Position numbers and translations under genes: made by a program. Shown here piece by piece: positions 9,623 through 19,045 of a DNA stretch of 64,000 nt (positions are counted from its first letter, which is position 1; every line of letters begins with the position of its first letter). The notes under the pieces were generated by a model that saw only the letters and a list, made by a program, of their open reading frames with translations, was not told the origin of the DNA and did not search any database. Source of the DNA: Opitutia bacterium ISCC 52 (GTDB taxonomy: Bacteria > Verrucomicrobiota > Verrucomicrobiia > Opitutales > UBA2995). The stretch covers positions 2,251,894-2,315,893 of the forward strand of contig CP076040.1 in assembly GCA_014529675.2 (NCBI GenBank). Reading direction: 5' to 3'.

Positions 9623-10624
9623 ATGACAGAAGAACAACTCATCACTTTCATCGATGCCCTGCCCAAAGCCGAGCATCACCTGCACCTGGATGGTAGCCCC
9701 AATTGGCATACCATGCACGCGATAGATCCGGACCGCTTTCCCAAGCCACCTCCGTCCTGGGAAGCCGATTTTCGCTTCGTAAATTTTGAGGCCTTCGAAG
9801 GGTACATCCGCGCCTACGCCGTTCCCTGGTTGACCAGTGCCGAGCGCTTTGCCCACACCGCTCATGAAGTTCTGCAAACCAGAGCCAAAGAAAACGTGCG
9901 TTATGCCGAAGTGAGTTTTGCCGCCCTCGCGGTGGAACGATCCGGGATCGATATTCAAGAAACGGCCAAGGCCATCCAGGATGCGTTTCCAGCTGACATG
10001 GAAACCCGGCTCTACATAGGCCTCCATCACAAGGAATTTGAAAGTGATCATAATGACTACCTGCGTCAGATCCTCGATAGCGATGAAATCGACGGTATCG
10101 ACCTACATGGACCAGAAGAATTCCCCCTGCGTCCCTGGATTAAACAATTTTGGGCCGATGCCAAGAATGCCGGCAAACTCATCAAAGCTCATGCAAGTGA
10201 ATTAACCGGCCCAACCGGTGTCCGTGAAGCAATCGAAGACCTGGGTGTCACAAAGATTCAGCATGGCGTTCAAGCTGCCCTCGATCCCGCTGTGGTTAAA
10301 TTAGCTGCAGAGGCCGGTGCCAGCTTCGATGTATGCCCGGTCAGCAATGTAAAACTCAAGGCCGTACCCTCAATGGAGGAGCATCCCATCATGCAACTGG
10401 AAGCAGCCGGTGTCATCTGCACCATTAATTCCGACGATCCTTTGATCTTTGGTAATGACCTGCGCGACGATTACAAGATCGTCGCCGATGTGCTTGGAGC
10501 AACTCCTGCGCAACTTGCTCAATTCGCCAAGAACAGTTTTACTACTGCCGATTGGGACGAGGAAAGTATCAACGCAGCCTGCCAGGATATCGATGCCGTC
10601 CTGAGTGAACACACCATTGACTAA
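9623..10624 (+). CDS. Adenosine deaminase family metallohydrolase
   Basis: This is a zinc-dependent TIM-barrel deaminase of the adenosine/AMP deaminase family, about 333 residues, the normal length. Metal and catalytic motifs are present. HLHLDGS near residues 19-25 is the HxH zinc pair, KAHASE carries the catalytic glutamate, IQHGV the catalytic histidine, and NSDDP the zinc aspartate. SNVKL matches the conserved serine-asparagine segment. The frame is open back to an ATG at 9575, but that extension crosses a palindromic repeat, so 9623 is preferred. It follows the permease by about 60 bp and precedes the P450 by 5 bp. Adenosine is the default substrate; other aminopurine derivatives cannot be excluded. 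Confidence 0.85.
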   Translation: MTEEQLITFIDALPKAEHHLHLDGSPNWHTMHAIDPDRFPKPPPSWEADFRFVNFEAFEGYIRAYAVPWLTSAERFAHTAHEVLQTRAKENVRYAEVSFAALAVERSGIDIQETAKAIQDAFPADMETRLYIGLHHKEFESDHNDYLRQILDSDEIDGIDLHGPEEFPLRPWIKQFWADAKNAGKLIKAHASELTGPTGVREAIEDLGVTKIQHGVQAALDPAVVKLAAEAGASFDVCPVSNVKLKAVPSMEEHPIMQLEAAGVICTINSDDPLIFGNDLRDDYKIVADVLGATPAQLAQFAKNSFTTADWDEESINAACQDIDAVLSEHTID

Positions 10625-10629
10625 TTCGT

Positions 10630-11943
10630 ATGGTTTCTTCCACTACAACAGATATCCCACGTTTTTCCCCGGACACACCGGGCAACAAAGTCGACCCATT
10701 GTATTTCAAGGATCCAACGCGTACTTTCATCGAGCCTTATCGCAAACTGGGTTCCATCTTCCGCTGTAACTTCTTTGGTAACGAACAGGTTGCCCTCGGA
10801 GGTCCGGAAGCGAACAAATTTGCTTGGGGCGACCCCGAGCTCTGGGATTACTATAAGTCCAACCGCATCTTTCGCGAACAGTTCAGCGATCGCTACCTGA
10901 ATCAGCTTGAGGGTGAGACCTACCTGATGAAGCGGCGACGCATCAATCAGGGTTTCAAACCCAGCATGCTCATGACCCACGTCGGAGGAATGAGTGAGGT
11001 GGTGTTTCGCGAGATTGATAAACTCAAAGGCGAGCCCACCGACTTCCGCTTGTTTTGTATGTCCCTGGTCATCTCCATGGTCAGCCAGGTGCTACTTCAG
11101 GAAGACCTGCCCGATGGCATGGACCGCATCATGGCGGTGAGTAATCAGGAAATGCTAAAGGCCAGCAGCATAGGGTGGAAACGCTGGCTTTGGTACTGGT
11201 ATCCACCCAAGCGGTACAAACGACGTGTTATTTTCGATTACCTGGGCGATGTTATTGATCGACGTGAAAAGAGTGGCGTGGAAAAGGACGATATCCTGTC
11301 ACTTATTCTGGCCGCCCACCCCAAAGACGAGCCACCGATTCCTCGCTACGAGTTGATCCACGATTTATCACAACTCTTCATGGGCGGGTCGACGACCTCA
11401 TCCATGATCATCGGCTGGGGACTCATCGAACCGCTTCGTCATCCCAAGTGGATGGAAGCACTACAAGAAGAGTTGAAAGAATGGGACGGTAGCAACTTCA
11501 TCAATATGGCGCCGTTCCAGAAACTCAAGGCCACCTGCTTAGAGATTGAACGCCTGCGCCCGGGTGTTCCGGTTTTTCCTCGTTTCGCCAAGAAAGATTT
11601 TGAATGGGAAGGCCACCCAATAAAGCGCGGTGAATCGGTCCTTCACCTTCACACACTTTGCCATTTCCTCGAAGAGCACTACGAAGATCCACTCACCTTC
11701 AACCCCCAACGTTTTCTCGACAATCCCGACCTTCCAGGTCGCGACATCCACGGCACCTACGGTGGTGGGCAGCACAAATGCGTCGGTCTCAATCTGGCCC
11801 GCGTCGCCCCGCCCCTCGCGGTCGCCAATATTCTCAAACACTACGATCTTGAATTCACACCCGAACCTTCCGGCAAGGAACAGTATTTATCCGTTACCGC
11901 TCCAAGGGAGAATTTGATGGTTCGGTTTATCCCGAAAAAGTAA
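10630..11943 (+). CDS. Cytochrome P450
   Basis: This is a 437-residue soluble haem-thiolate monooxygenase. The haem loop GGGQHKCVG supplies the axial Cys at about residue 384. The ExxR pair is EIER in the K helix, and the I helix reads MGGSTTSS in place of the usual AGxDT(T), keeping the threonines but with Ser where the acid normally sits. No membrane anchor is seen, as expected for bacterial forms. It starts 5 bp after the deaminase stop and ends 3 bp before the next gene, so it is probably in the same transcript. No ferredoxin or reductase partner is encoded nearby. The substrate is unknown; family membership is firm. Confidence 0.92.
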   Translation: MVSSTTTDIPRFSPDTPGNKVDPLYFKDPTRTFIEPYRKLGSIFRCNFFGNEQVALGGPEANKFAWGDPELWDYYKSNRIFREQFSDRYLNQLEGETYLMKRRRINQGFKPSMLMTHVGGMSEVVFREIDKLKGEPTDFRLFCMSLVISMVSQVLLQEDLPDGMDRIMAVSNQEMLKASSIGWKRWLWYWYPPKRYKRRVIFDYLGDVIDRREKSGVEKDDILSLILAAHPKDEPPIPRYELIHDLSQLFMGGSTTSSMIIGWGLIEPLRHPKWMEALQEELKEWDGSNFINMAPFQKLKATCLEIERLRPGVPVFPRFAKKDFEWEGHPIKRGESVLHLHTLCHFLEEHYEDPLTFNPQRFLDNPDLPGRDIHGTYGGGQHKCVGLNLARVAPPLAVANILKHYDLEFTPEPSGKEQYLSVTAPRENLMVRFIPKK

Positions 11944-11946
11944 TTC

Positions 11947-12306
11947 GTGCAGGAAGATTACAATGTAAAGGTAGCCGAGCACTATGCAGCTTTCAGGCCA
12001 CCCCTCCATCGCCTGATTCTCGAAAAACTCCTCACAGATGGTGAGCGACTTGAGACGGGACTCGATATTGGCTGTGGCACTGGATACTCATCCATCGCCT
12101 TGAGCGACTATTGCAATCAAGTCGTGAGACTGGATCCGAGCAAATCGATGATCGAGCAGGCAGAAGAGCAACCTTCCATCACCTATGTCCATGGCAACGA
12201 AGCAAAGCTCAAAGATTTCGACTCTAACTCCTTCGATGTGGTTACCTTTGCCGGTTCCCTCTACTATGCAAAGAACCAACTACTCTTCCGACTGATCAAG
12301 CGTTAA
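11947..12306 (+). CDS. Truncated class I SAM-dependent methyltransferase
   Basis: The 119-residue product starts at a GTG three bases after the P450 stop. It has the SAM-binding motif LDIGCGTGYSS, a motif II acidic position (RLDPSK) and the motif around FDVVTFAGSLYYAK. The reading frame then ends in an unrelated LLFRLIKR tail, where the family normally continues for another 100 or more residues. No continuation is found in the other frames of the following 180 bp, so the C-terminal half of the fold appears deleted. It is probably a non-functional remnant, although the SAM-binding half is intact. Confidence 0.6.
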   Translation: MQEDYNVKVAEHYAAFRPPLHRLILEKLLTDGERLETGLDIGCGTGYSSIALSDYCNQVVRLDPSKSMIEQAEEQPSITYVHGNEAKLKDFDSNSFDVVTFAGSLYYAKNQLLFRLIKR

Positions 12307-12492
12307 AATAAAAATCATTACCAATGCCCCATTTGAGACCAGTAAGTGGTTAAATATTCTTTTAATTCAGCTCGCTCTTGAATGCCTCATGTCCTTCCCG
12401 TATTCACTAAATAATGATTGTAGCCGCTCTGTTATAGCCAAGCTTACTCCAGATCACATACATCTTTAGAATCACCGAACGCTCCACACCCA

Positions 12493-14215
12493 ATGGCAAA
12501 CCTTCTCAAACGTATGTTCCTGTTTCCCTGGGGACGGTCGCTGTTTCTGATATTGGGAGTAACGATACTTGCTGCAGGATTGCGCCTTTATCACCTAGAT
12601 TTTGAGCCGCTGCACGAAGACGAAATCAAACAGGCTCAGGAGATTCTGTCACCACTTACGGAAATCATACCCCTGTCATTCAAACACCAGCAACCCCCTT
12701 TAGATTATCTCATAGGAAAGGGTATAGTGATGCTCTTCCCGGCAACTGATTTCTGGCAACGATTACCGGCAGCAATATCGGGTATCATCGCGATTGCAGT
12801 TTTGGTTCTCATGCTGATTCGTTTCGGGATGCCGATGGCTGCCTTGATCGCCGGTTTATTGGCAGCCACAAATCCCCTTCTTGTTCAATATTCTCAATAC
12901 CTGCGTCCCTATGGCCTTCCCGTTGGACTAGTAGTTGTGACCTTGGGCATTTATCAGCACTGGCGTCTTGGAAATCGTTCTATCTTAACTGCCATCGCAT
13001 TTGCCGCATTTGCTTCCATGGCGGTCCTGTCCCGGGCTTTGATGCCTCTGTTGGCAATGGCCACACTCGGACTTATTGGATCTATTCAAACACTACAGGC
13101 AAACAACTGGAGAGTCGAACGGGCTGTTCGAAACGATCCTCTGACCAAGGTCCTGCTCCCTCTGGTGGCAATTTTCGTATGGGGACCCAGTTTCTTTTAT
13201 CTGAGAAAATTTGGCAGAGGCTTCCTGGCGAGTAGCGATTATGACCTCGGTGAGAGAGTAGCAATCGCCATCGGGCACCTGATTGAATACGGGGATCAGG
13301 CGATGAATCCGATACCTCTTTTGATCACCGCGCTTCTTTTGCCTTTGGTCTGGCTTATACCATCCGCTCGACGGGCGCTCATTTCGACCCTCTACTTTTG
13401 GCTGCCCCTCTTCGCGACTGGACCCTTGTTTACACTCGCACATTCCCTGACGACACGCACGGATCAGTTCTTCACGGTCCGCTATTTGATTTTCCTTCCC
13501 TTGGCCCTCGCCATCTACTTTGAAATCGCCGCTGGAGCAGCTATTTCATCGGCGCTGCTGACTCGTCAAACGGGTTCTACCAGATGGGTTGCGGCTGGCA
13601 GCGCTGATGTTTCTTGCAGCGACTTCTACCAATCTCCAATCCACCTTCAAGTCACTCAACGAATACAATACTCCCGATTGGCCCGGAGTGGGCCGTTACA
13701 TGACTCAGAATGCGATTGCCGGCGATGTCATCATGCTGATCGACACTCGGCCCTTCCGCATGGGTGCCTACAACAAGGATTTCAGATCATCACCACGTTA
13801 CTACAACGGTATCGCACCGCATCTCAGACCCGATGAAATAATTCTTACCTCAGGTGGCCCCGCCGAGTCAGCCAAGCGGTATCAATTTGTAATATTTAAA
13901 CCGCTTCTCGCCGAAGGAGCAAACCTGCCCGCATCATGGAGCCAAAATAAGTTTTATGAGTTTACAGTGGCAACCACACCCCCGCTGCTGTCTGACGCTG
14001 ATCGCGAACAAGCATTGTGGACGATAGCGGAATACGTGCGCCCTGACACCTCGATCATGCCCCGATTGGCAGGCTACGCACTGTCCCAGCGGTCTTCCGA
14101 TACGACTCAACATTACAATTGGAATGCATCGATAGAAAAAGAAGCTGAAAAACTTGGACTTTCAGCACTGGCAGAGCGTTGGATCGACCAGGCTGATTTA
14201 CCCGAACAACCATAA
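12493..14215 (+). pseudogene. Frameshifted GT-C (GT39/ArnT-like) membrane glycosyltransferase
   Basis: Two overlapping frames together encode one protein of about 574 residues. The first (from ATG 12493) has an N-terminal membrane segment, then the acidic loop EPLHEDE typical of GT-C enzymes that use lipid-linked sugars. About ten more hydrophobic helices follow. At 13586-13588 a GGG run appears to have one base too many. Removing one G joins TGG to TTG CGG CTG, giving a membrane helix followed by a soluble C-terminal domain (LNEYNTPDWPGVGRYM onward) ending at 14215. As written, the first frame runs on as nonsense to 13836. It could be a real mutation or a sequence error. No other glycan synthesis genes are next to it. 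Confidence 0.75.
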
Positions 14216-14614
14216 ACGACCGCCACCGACTGACTTCCAACCGAAGAAACCCTGGGAAAAGGAAATTAATTTTTAGCCCCTGGTTCCTCGTATTCCTAAT
14301 TGATGTCCTAGTTATTCTCGCGTGGAGGCGCAGGGAGCTGGCAACAGCGTACTAAGTCTCGTACGGAGGCACTAACCGGAGGGACACCTCAACGTAGCGT
14401 AGCAAGAATAACAAGGACAAAGAGTTTTCTCTTACCGCTCAATCACGCTAAATGTTCGCTAAACTTTAAGGACGTACTCATCATTAGTACTCTCTTTTAT
14501 TAGCGTTAAATAAGCGTAGATAAGCGGTTTAAAACACGCCGCTGCTAGCTTTTTTGCCAGAAACCACGTCGTTTAAGTCACTCGTCCCGCGCTCTTCGTC
14601 ACTCGCGCCGTTTC
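14216..14614. other. 399-bp intergenic region with dispersed-repeat-like sequence
   Basis: No gene is seen. The stretch 14383-14415 shares its two ends with 59890-59922 (GACACCTCAAC, then GAATAACAAG). The stretch 14426-14527 is an imperfect inverted repeat built of spaced CGCT/AGCG words (CCGCTCAATCACGCT against AGCGTAGATAAGCGG). It lies between the end of a rightward gene and the end of a leftward gene, so it may act as a convergent terminator region. Confidence 0.5.
14383..14415 (+). repeat. Dispersed repeat copy (GACACCTCAAC...GAATAACAAG)
   Basis: This is a 33-base segment. Its first 11 bases and last 11 bases are identical to 59890-59922, with the same internal spacing and a different but similarly AGCG-rich middle. 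Both copies lie in intergenic regions next to the 3' ends of genes. Confidence 0.55.
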
Positions 14615-15628
14615 CTACTCTTCCGGAAGGAAGGGATGAGGTACCTTTAGCTTATGACGGTCGAGAATGGCGTCGACTATTTCGAGGGTGGAGTCGTTCA
14701 CCCAGCCGTAACCGCCTACGGCATTTTCTTTGGCGTATTGGGCGGTGCGGGCACCGCAGAGAACGTGGGTGATGGTTGGTTGGGCAACGGTCCAGCTGAT
14801 GACGAGCTGAGGTAAAGTCATATTGAGATTGGCCGCGACGCGGCCCAGTTCGTCGAGCATGAAAGATACCTTGCGACGATTCTCTACGGTGAAGCGAGGA
14901 CTCCAGGAACGATTGTCATTGGCGTCAAACGTGCGATCCGGTCCGAGGGCTCCGCTGAGTAAACCCATAGCCAAGGGTGAGTATGCGAGCACGGCCACGT
15001 TAGTCTCCCGTGCCTTGGGGAACAGTCCAGTTTCATGCTGACGATCGATCATACTGAACATTTCCTGGACGCAACTGATTGAACCTGAGGCCTGGTAGTT
15101 ATCGAGTTCTTGCTGCGAAACATTGCTCACACCGATGGCTCGAATCTTGCCCGCCTCCTTTTGTTTAAGGAGCTCGGCCATAGTGTCTTCGATCGCGGCG
15201 GTTTGGGTCTGCCAATGAGTATGATAAAGATCGATGTAGTCGGTGCGCAGCCGACGGAGTGATTCTTCCAGTTCGAAACGAATGCTTTCCGGACTGAGAC
15301 ATTTGTAAATTTTGTTTCCGGCGCCATCTTCGAAGTTGAACTCCCCTACTTCGACATTCCAGCGGAGGCCGCATTTGGAACTCAGAACCACTTCATCTCG
15401 CCGACTTGTGAGCACTTCCCCAACCAATTCTTCCGCATGCCCAAAGCCATATATGGGAGCCGTATCTATAAAATTGATACCTGAATCAATCGACTCATGA
15501 ATCGCTTCAATGGCCTGAGCGTTGTCGGCTTTTCCCCAACCATCACCGCCGATGGCCCATGTGCCCAACGCCACGACGGATGCCTCGATTCCAGAATCTC
15601 CTAAAGCTTTTTTCAATACGCTTGCCAT
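14615..15628 (-). CDS. Aldo/keto reductase
   Basis: This is a 337-residue NAD(P)H-dependent oxidoreductase with a TIM-barrel fold. The AKR catalytic tetrad is visible: Asp and Tyr in DTAPIYGFGHAEE, Lys in VVLSSKCG, and His in LYHTHW. The cofactor-binding end reads CGARTAQYAKEN. The sequence resembles the bacterial L-fucose dehydrogenase/YghZ-like sugar aldehyde reductases more than the beta-subunit channel type. It is monocistronic, read leftward, with its start 111 bp from the divergent DUF1152 gene. The natural substrate is unknown; a sugar aldehyde would fit the window. Confidence 0.9.
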   Translation of the reverse strand: MASVLKKALGDSGIEASVVALGTWAIGGDGWGKADNAQAIEAIHESIDSGINFIDTAPIYGFGHAEELVGEVLTSRRDEVVLSSKCGLRWNVEVGEFNFEDGAGNKIYKCLSPESIRFELEESLRRLRTDYIDLYHTHWQTQTAAIEDTMAELLKQKEAGKIRAIGVSNVSQQELDNYQASGSISCVQEMFSMIDRQHETGLFPKARETNVAVLAYSPLAMGLLSGALGPDRTFDANDNRSWSPRFTVENRRKVSFMLDELGRVAANLNMTLPQLVISWTVAQPTITHVLCGARTAQYAKENAVGGYGWVNDSTLEIVDAILDRHKLKVPHPFLPEE

Positions 15629-15739
15629 ATCAGGTAATCAGACTGTTTCTATTAGTTGTGATCCGGCAAGTGCATTTCACAAAGAAACGACAAGCTTGCA
15701 TCATTTTCGAATGATTGAATAACTTTTGGGAACATATTT

Positions 15740-16750
15740 ATGGGAAGCGAAGCAAAACCATCACTCATCGAAGCCGCTTTAGGCAAACAGTCAGCACTCA
15801 TCCTGGGGATCGGCGGTGGTGGCGATGTCATCCAAGGCATACCAGTTGCACGGCTTTTAAAACAACTCGGACTGGAGAAAATTTATTTGGGAGGAGTCGG
15901 ATGCTCCTGGTGGACACCGGATGGCAATCCTCTCTCCGAAACCTGGGGCACTGCAGTGATGGGTCCGACGGTCTATCAGGTCCAAGATTTGAGCCCGATC
16001 GAGTCACTCGAACCACAAATCGTTCAGGTGAAGGCAGAAACCACTTTGGATGGACGTGTGCCTTGCGAAGCTGCTCTGGCAGATACGCTTCCTGGCGACG
16101 TGATTTTTATAGCCGGACTCACAGGCGGATCCCAAGGATTAGCAGACAGCTTGAAGGACCTGGTCGAACGTGAAGGCATCGATCTTGTCGTAGGGGTCGA
16201 TATCGGCTCGGACACTTTCTATGATGGCAAGAACGCCATGCCGGCCAAGACTTCGCTGGTAGATTTCATTAGCATGGGTGCGATGCTCGAATTGGACTGT
16301 CCTATCTTTTATGGGGTGGCCGGATACGGTGCCGATGGCGAGATGCCGTTGGAAGAACTGGACGAACGCGTGCAACGGGTGATGGCCGCCGGAGGATACG
16401 TGGGCGCTCATGGACTCACACAAGGCGACGTGGCAGCCATGGAAGCCGCTTGCGATCTCTACGGTGATCCCGTGGAACCGATATCCTGGCGGGCGGCCAA
16501 GGGCGAACACGGCTGGAAGAATGTCTGGACCCACGGTCCCTGGGGCACGGCGGTCAAAGTCACACCTATAGCTGCCGTCATGCTCTTCTTCGATCCACGG
16601 ACTATGGCCCAGGTGAATTCAACCGGAATTCTGGCGATTCAAAAATCCACCAGTTTAGCCGAAGCAGAAGCGATCTTTAAGGAAGAGCTAAACCAGTATC
16701 CCGAATCGAAGTTGCATCCGACGATCGAATTTTTCCCGGAGGAAGGCTAG
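15740..16750 (+). CDS. DUF1152 domain protein
   Basis: This 336-residue cytoplasmic protein matches the DUF1152 family seen in archaea and scattered bacteria. A glycine-rich loop (LILGIGGGGDVIQG, near residues 19-32) lies at the start of a Rossmann-like fold. It is followed by VIFIAGLTGGSQG and VVGVDIGSDTF. The conserved acidic and glycine motifs suggest binding of a nucleotide or phosphosugar, but no activity is established from sequence. It ends 20 bp from a convergent gene. The ATG at 15740 is the only start close to the domain. Confidence 0.75.
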   Translation: MGSEAKPSLIEAALGKQSALILGIGGGGDVIQGIPVARLLKQLGLEKIYLGGVGCSWWTPDGNPLSETWGTAVMGPTVYQVQDLSPIESLEPQIVQVKAETTLDGRVPCEAALADTLPGDVIFIAGLTGGSQGLADSLKDLVEREGIDLVVGVDIGSDTFYDGKNAMPAKTSLVDFISMGAMLELDCPIFYGVAGYGADGEMPLEELDERVQRVMAAGGYVGAHGLTQGDVAAMEAACDLYGDPVEPISWRAAKGEHGWKNVWTHGPWGTAVKVTPIAAVMLFFDPRTMAQVNSTGILAIQKSTSLAEAEAIFKEELNQYPESKLHPTIEFFPEEG

Positions 16751-16770
16751 CTGCGGGAGATCGCAAAATC

Positions 16771-17700
16771 TCAGAGACCTTCCAAGTCGCTGAGCCAGTG
16801 CATGACATTGAGGAGTAATTTATAATTTTGATCGGCATGTAAGGCAGCCATACCCATGGGACGTTTTTGGGGACCGGCAAGCTGAGCTGTAAAGGAAGCT
16901 GCTTCTCCAAATACAGCTATGCGCCCTTCTCCCACTTTCATGATGGCTCCCTGGCACCAGCCAGAGATATCTATCTCTTTAGTGCCTTTAACAAACCTCC
17001 AAGCCTGTTTGGGCTCTTTGGAAACGGACTTGTCTGGAAAGACCAGAACTTGAGTGGCTTCCTCGGGTGGCTGAAAGGCGGATCCTGTGAAGGTAACCAT
17101 TTTGGTGATACGCTCAGTTTCATTTCGCCCTTTAGTAATCACACAATCCATTAACCCGCTACCGGGTTTAAATTCATCAGGTTCTCGCCCTAGACTGTGT
17201 CCCAAATAAGCAAAACCGTTGCTGAATTTGAAGCCAAAGGCCTCCGCAAGTTTTCCACCGCCTCCCGGGAAGGGCATGTGATCCAGAATGAGAAACAATG
17301 ACCCACCCTGCTCCACCCATTCCTTGACTGCTTCAATCTCTTTATTGGTATAGGCAGATGGAGTTGGTAACTTCCAATTGCGGTCATTGCTTTCATGTAT
17401 CGGATTCGCAATGACAAGAATATCGAGAACACTTAGTTGCTTTGTGGAGAAAGCCTTCCCAATACGTGCAACTCGATAGCCGTCTCGCATCACTAGATTA
17501 GCAAACGCAGCATAACGACCAGTAGCCGTGTGGAAATTGGTATGGGCCTCGTCAATCCCCACCCTGGGTCCCTCACCTTTTTGGTAGGCCGGATTTCCTA
17601 TCGGTGGATTGTAATCCAAGTAGGGAACCTGTTGAGCGAACACAATGTTCACCATCATCAAACCAGCAAAACTTAACCAAACTATTTTCGAAAGCTTCAT
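16771..17700 (-). CDS. Secreted DUF4350-like protein
   Basis: The 309-residue product has a Sec signal peptide (cleavage near VFAQQ, residue 22) and an alpha/beta domain of the DUF4350/GldG-like type related to class I amidotransferase folds. Characteristic segments are VGIDEAHTNFHT, VLVIANP-like (ILVIANPIHES), WVEQGGSLFLILDHMPFPG and GRIAVFGEAASFT. These proteins are not known to have the amidotransferase cysteine, and none is seen at the nucleophile position. It starts 1 bp after the upstream sialidase-like gene on the same strand, so the two are translated together. A periplasmic role linked to glycan binding or breakdown is inferred only from that pairing. Confidence 0.65.
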   Translation of the reverse strand: MKLSKIVWLSFAGLMMVNIVFAQQVPYLDYNPPIGNPAYQKGEGPRVGIDEAHTNFHTATGRYAAFANLVMRDGYRVARIGKAFSTKQLSVLDILVIANPIHESNDRNWKLPTPSAYTNKEIEAVKEWVEQGGSLFLILDHMPFPGGGGKLAEAFGFKFSNGFAYLGHSLGREPDEFKPGSGLMDCVITKGRNETERITKMVTFTGSAFQPPEEATQVLVFPDKSVSKEPKQAWRFVKGTKEIDISGWCQGAIMKVGEGRIAVFGEAASFTAQLAGPQKRPMGMAALHADQNYKLLLNVMHWLSDLEGL

Positions 17701-17701
17701 T

Positions 17702-18937
17702 CTATTGAGATGTGAGTTGCTTGAGATCAGAACTCAAAGAAATGGCGGTTGATATTTTTGCCTTCTTGTCCAGATCAGCGAGCTTGAATCGGACACTCAT
17801 TATATACGGTTGCTCGTGCTCCGTCCAATGACCGTAAGTAACTACAACGAAAGTCCCGTCGGGCAAAATTTCAACTCCTGGGCATGTGGTATCATAGCCT
17901 TTCTTGTTATCCATAAGCCGAACGACATACTGGCCAGGCGTTCCGTTAACCAAATCATCATAAGTTCCAACCCAGCCGGCCCAATTACCGTTTGTTGGCA
18001 TTTTCTTCCGGTCTTTCGAACTGTCTTGGAATTTAAATCCCTTGGTCGGGGTGACTCCGCGAAATGAAATGAAGAGCCGGCCATCGGGACCATACTTTCC
18101 CGTATGACGATCTCCAGTCAGACTAATGGGAAGTTCCCATGGTTCTGACCAGGTCTTTCCTTCGTCGTTTGAGAAAATGATGTGTGAGTTTTTAACCCGT
18201 CGATTTTCACGAAGCAGGACCGCGAGTTGCTTGCCATCGGGTGATCTGATCGTTCCAGGTTCACAAAGATGGATCTCGGTATCTTTGTAGATCGTTTTTG
18301 GTTGTCCCCAAGTAATTCCACCATCGGTGGATGACGTCTGGTAGAGAGTCATCATCGTGGGATCCTGGCGTTTACTGTTCTCCCTAATGAAACGACGGTC
18401 GTCGTGAAATAGACTCGTGTAATGACCAGGCTTGTTGGCGATTGGGAAGTAACTGCCCATCGTGACAATACCACCAAAGTCTCCAATGGGATTTAATTCA
18501 GACCAGTTGAGTCCGTCGTCTTCAGTGACTGCCATACGGATGGGATACAAACCGGAGGACATGATGATACGTTTCTTGCCCTTCGCATCGGTAACGCGGT
18601 GCAATGTGGGCACCTCTCGTGAGCTCACCCACGAACTTGGTGTCGGTAATCGTTCCGACCAAGTCAGTCCGCCATCGGTTGATCGCTTGTAGACGAGCCC
18701 GCCCTTTCCATGCCCTTTAGGATAAACCACAAGAATTGTTTTCCCGTCATCTAACAAACAAGTACTCGGGTGCCCCAGATATTGGCCTGCTTCTCGATCG
18801 ACTAAGGTTTGTCGGTAGTAGTCATCCGCAAGATCGATAAAGGGGATTTGGATTGGGGTTCCAAAAGAAATTCCACAGCCTAATACTAAAAGAAAAATGC
18901 CGGAGGAAAATCGGAGAATTAGCTTGGGGTAGAACAC
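17702..18937 (-). CDS. Secreted BNR-repeat/sialidase-like protein
   Basis: This 411-residue exported protein has a signal peptide in the first ~27 residues and a six-bladed beta-propeller of the sialidase superfamily. Asp-box repeats are visible as STDGGLTW, EDDGLNW, STDGGITW and SNDEGKTW. The FRIP arginine motif and the other GH33 catalytic residues are not clearly present, so enzymatic sialidase activity is doubtful. It may be a different propeller hydrolase or a binding protein. It is the first gene of a two-gene operon with the DUF4350-like gene. Its start is 108 bp from the divergent CehA/McbA-type gene. Confidence 0.75.
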   Translation of the reverse strand: MFYPKLILRFSSGIFLLVLGCGISFGTPIQIPFIDLADDYYRQTLVDREAGQYLGHPSTCLLDDGKTILVVYPKGHGKGGLVYKRSTDGGLTWSERLPTPSSWVSSREVPTLHRVTDAKGKKRIIMSSGLYPIRMAVTEDDGLNWSELNPIGDFGGIVTMGSYFPIANKPGHYTSLFHDDRRFIRENSKRQDPTMMTLYQTSSTDGGITWGQPKTIYKDTEIHLCEPGTIRSPDGKQLAVLLRENRRVKNSHIIFSNDEGKTWSEPWELPISLTGDRHTGKYGPDGRLFISFRGVTPTKGFKFQDSSKDRKKMPTNGNWAGWVGTYDDLVNGTPGQYVVRLMDNKKGYDTTCPGVEILPDGTFVVVTYGHWTEHEQPYIMSVRFKLADLDKKAKISTAISLSSDLKQLTSQ

Positions 18938-19045
18938 GAAGACAGAATCTTACAGTTGCAGCAATATCAGGAAAGAGAAAAGAATCAGTGATTCAATTCT
19001 GTAACGAGATTGCCAAATACTCCACAAGTTCACTAAACCATTACT

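Noticed and set aside
14330-14430. CRISPR-like or attachment-site array in the repeat-rich gap
   Set aside because: No regularly spaced direct repeats with unique spacers, and no integrase or tRNA nearby.
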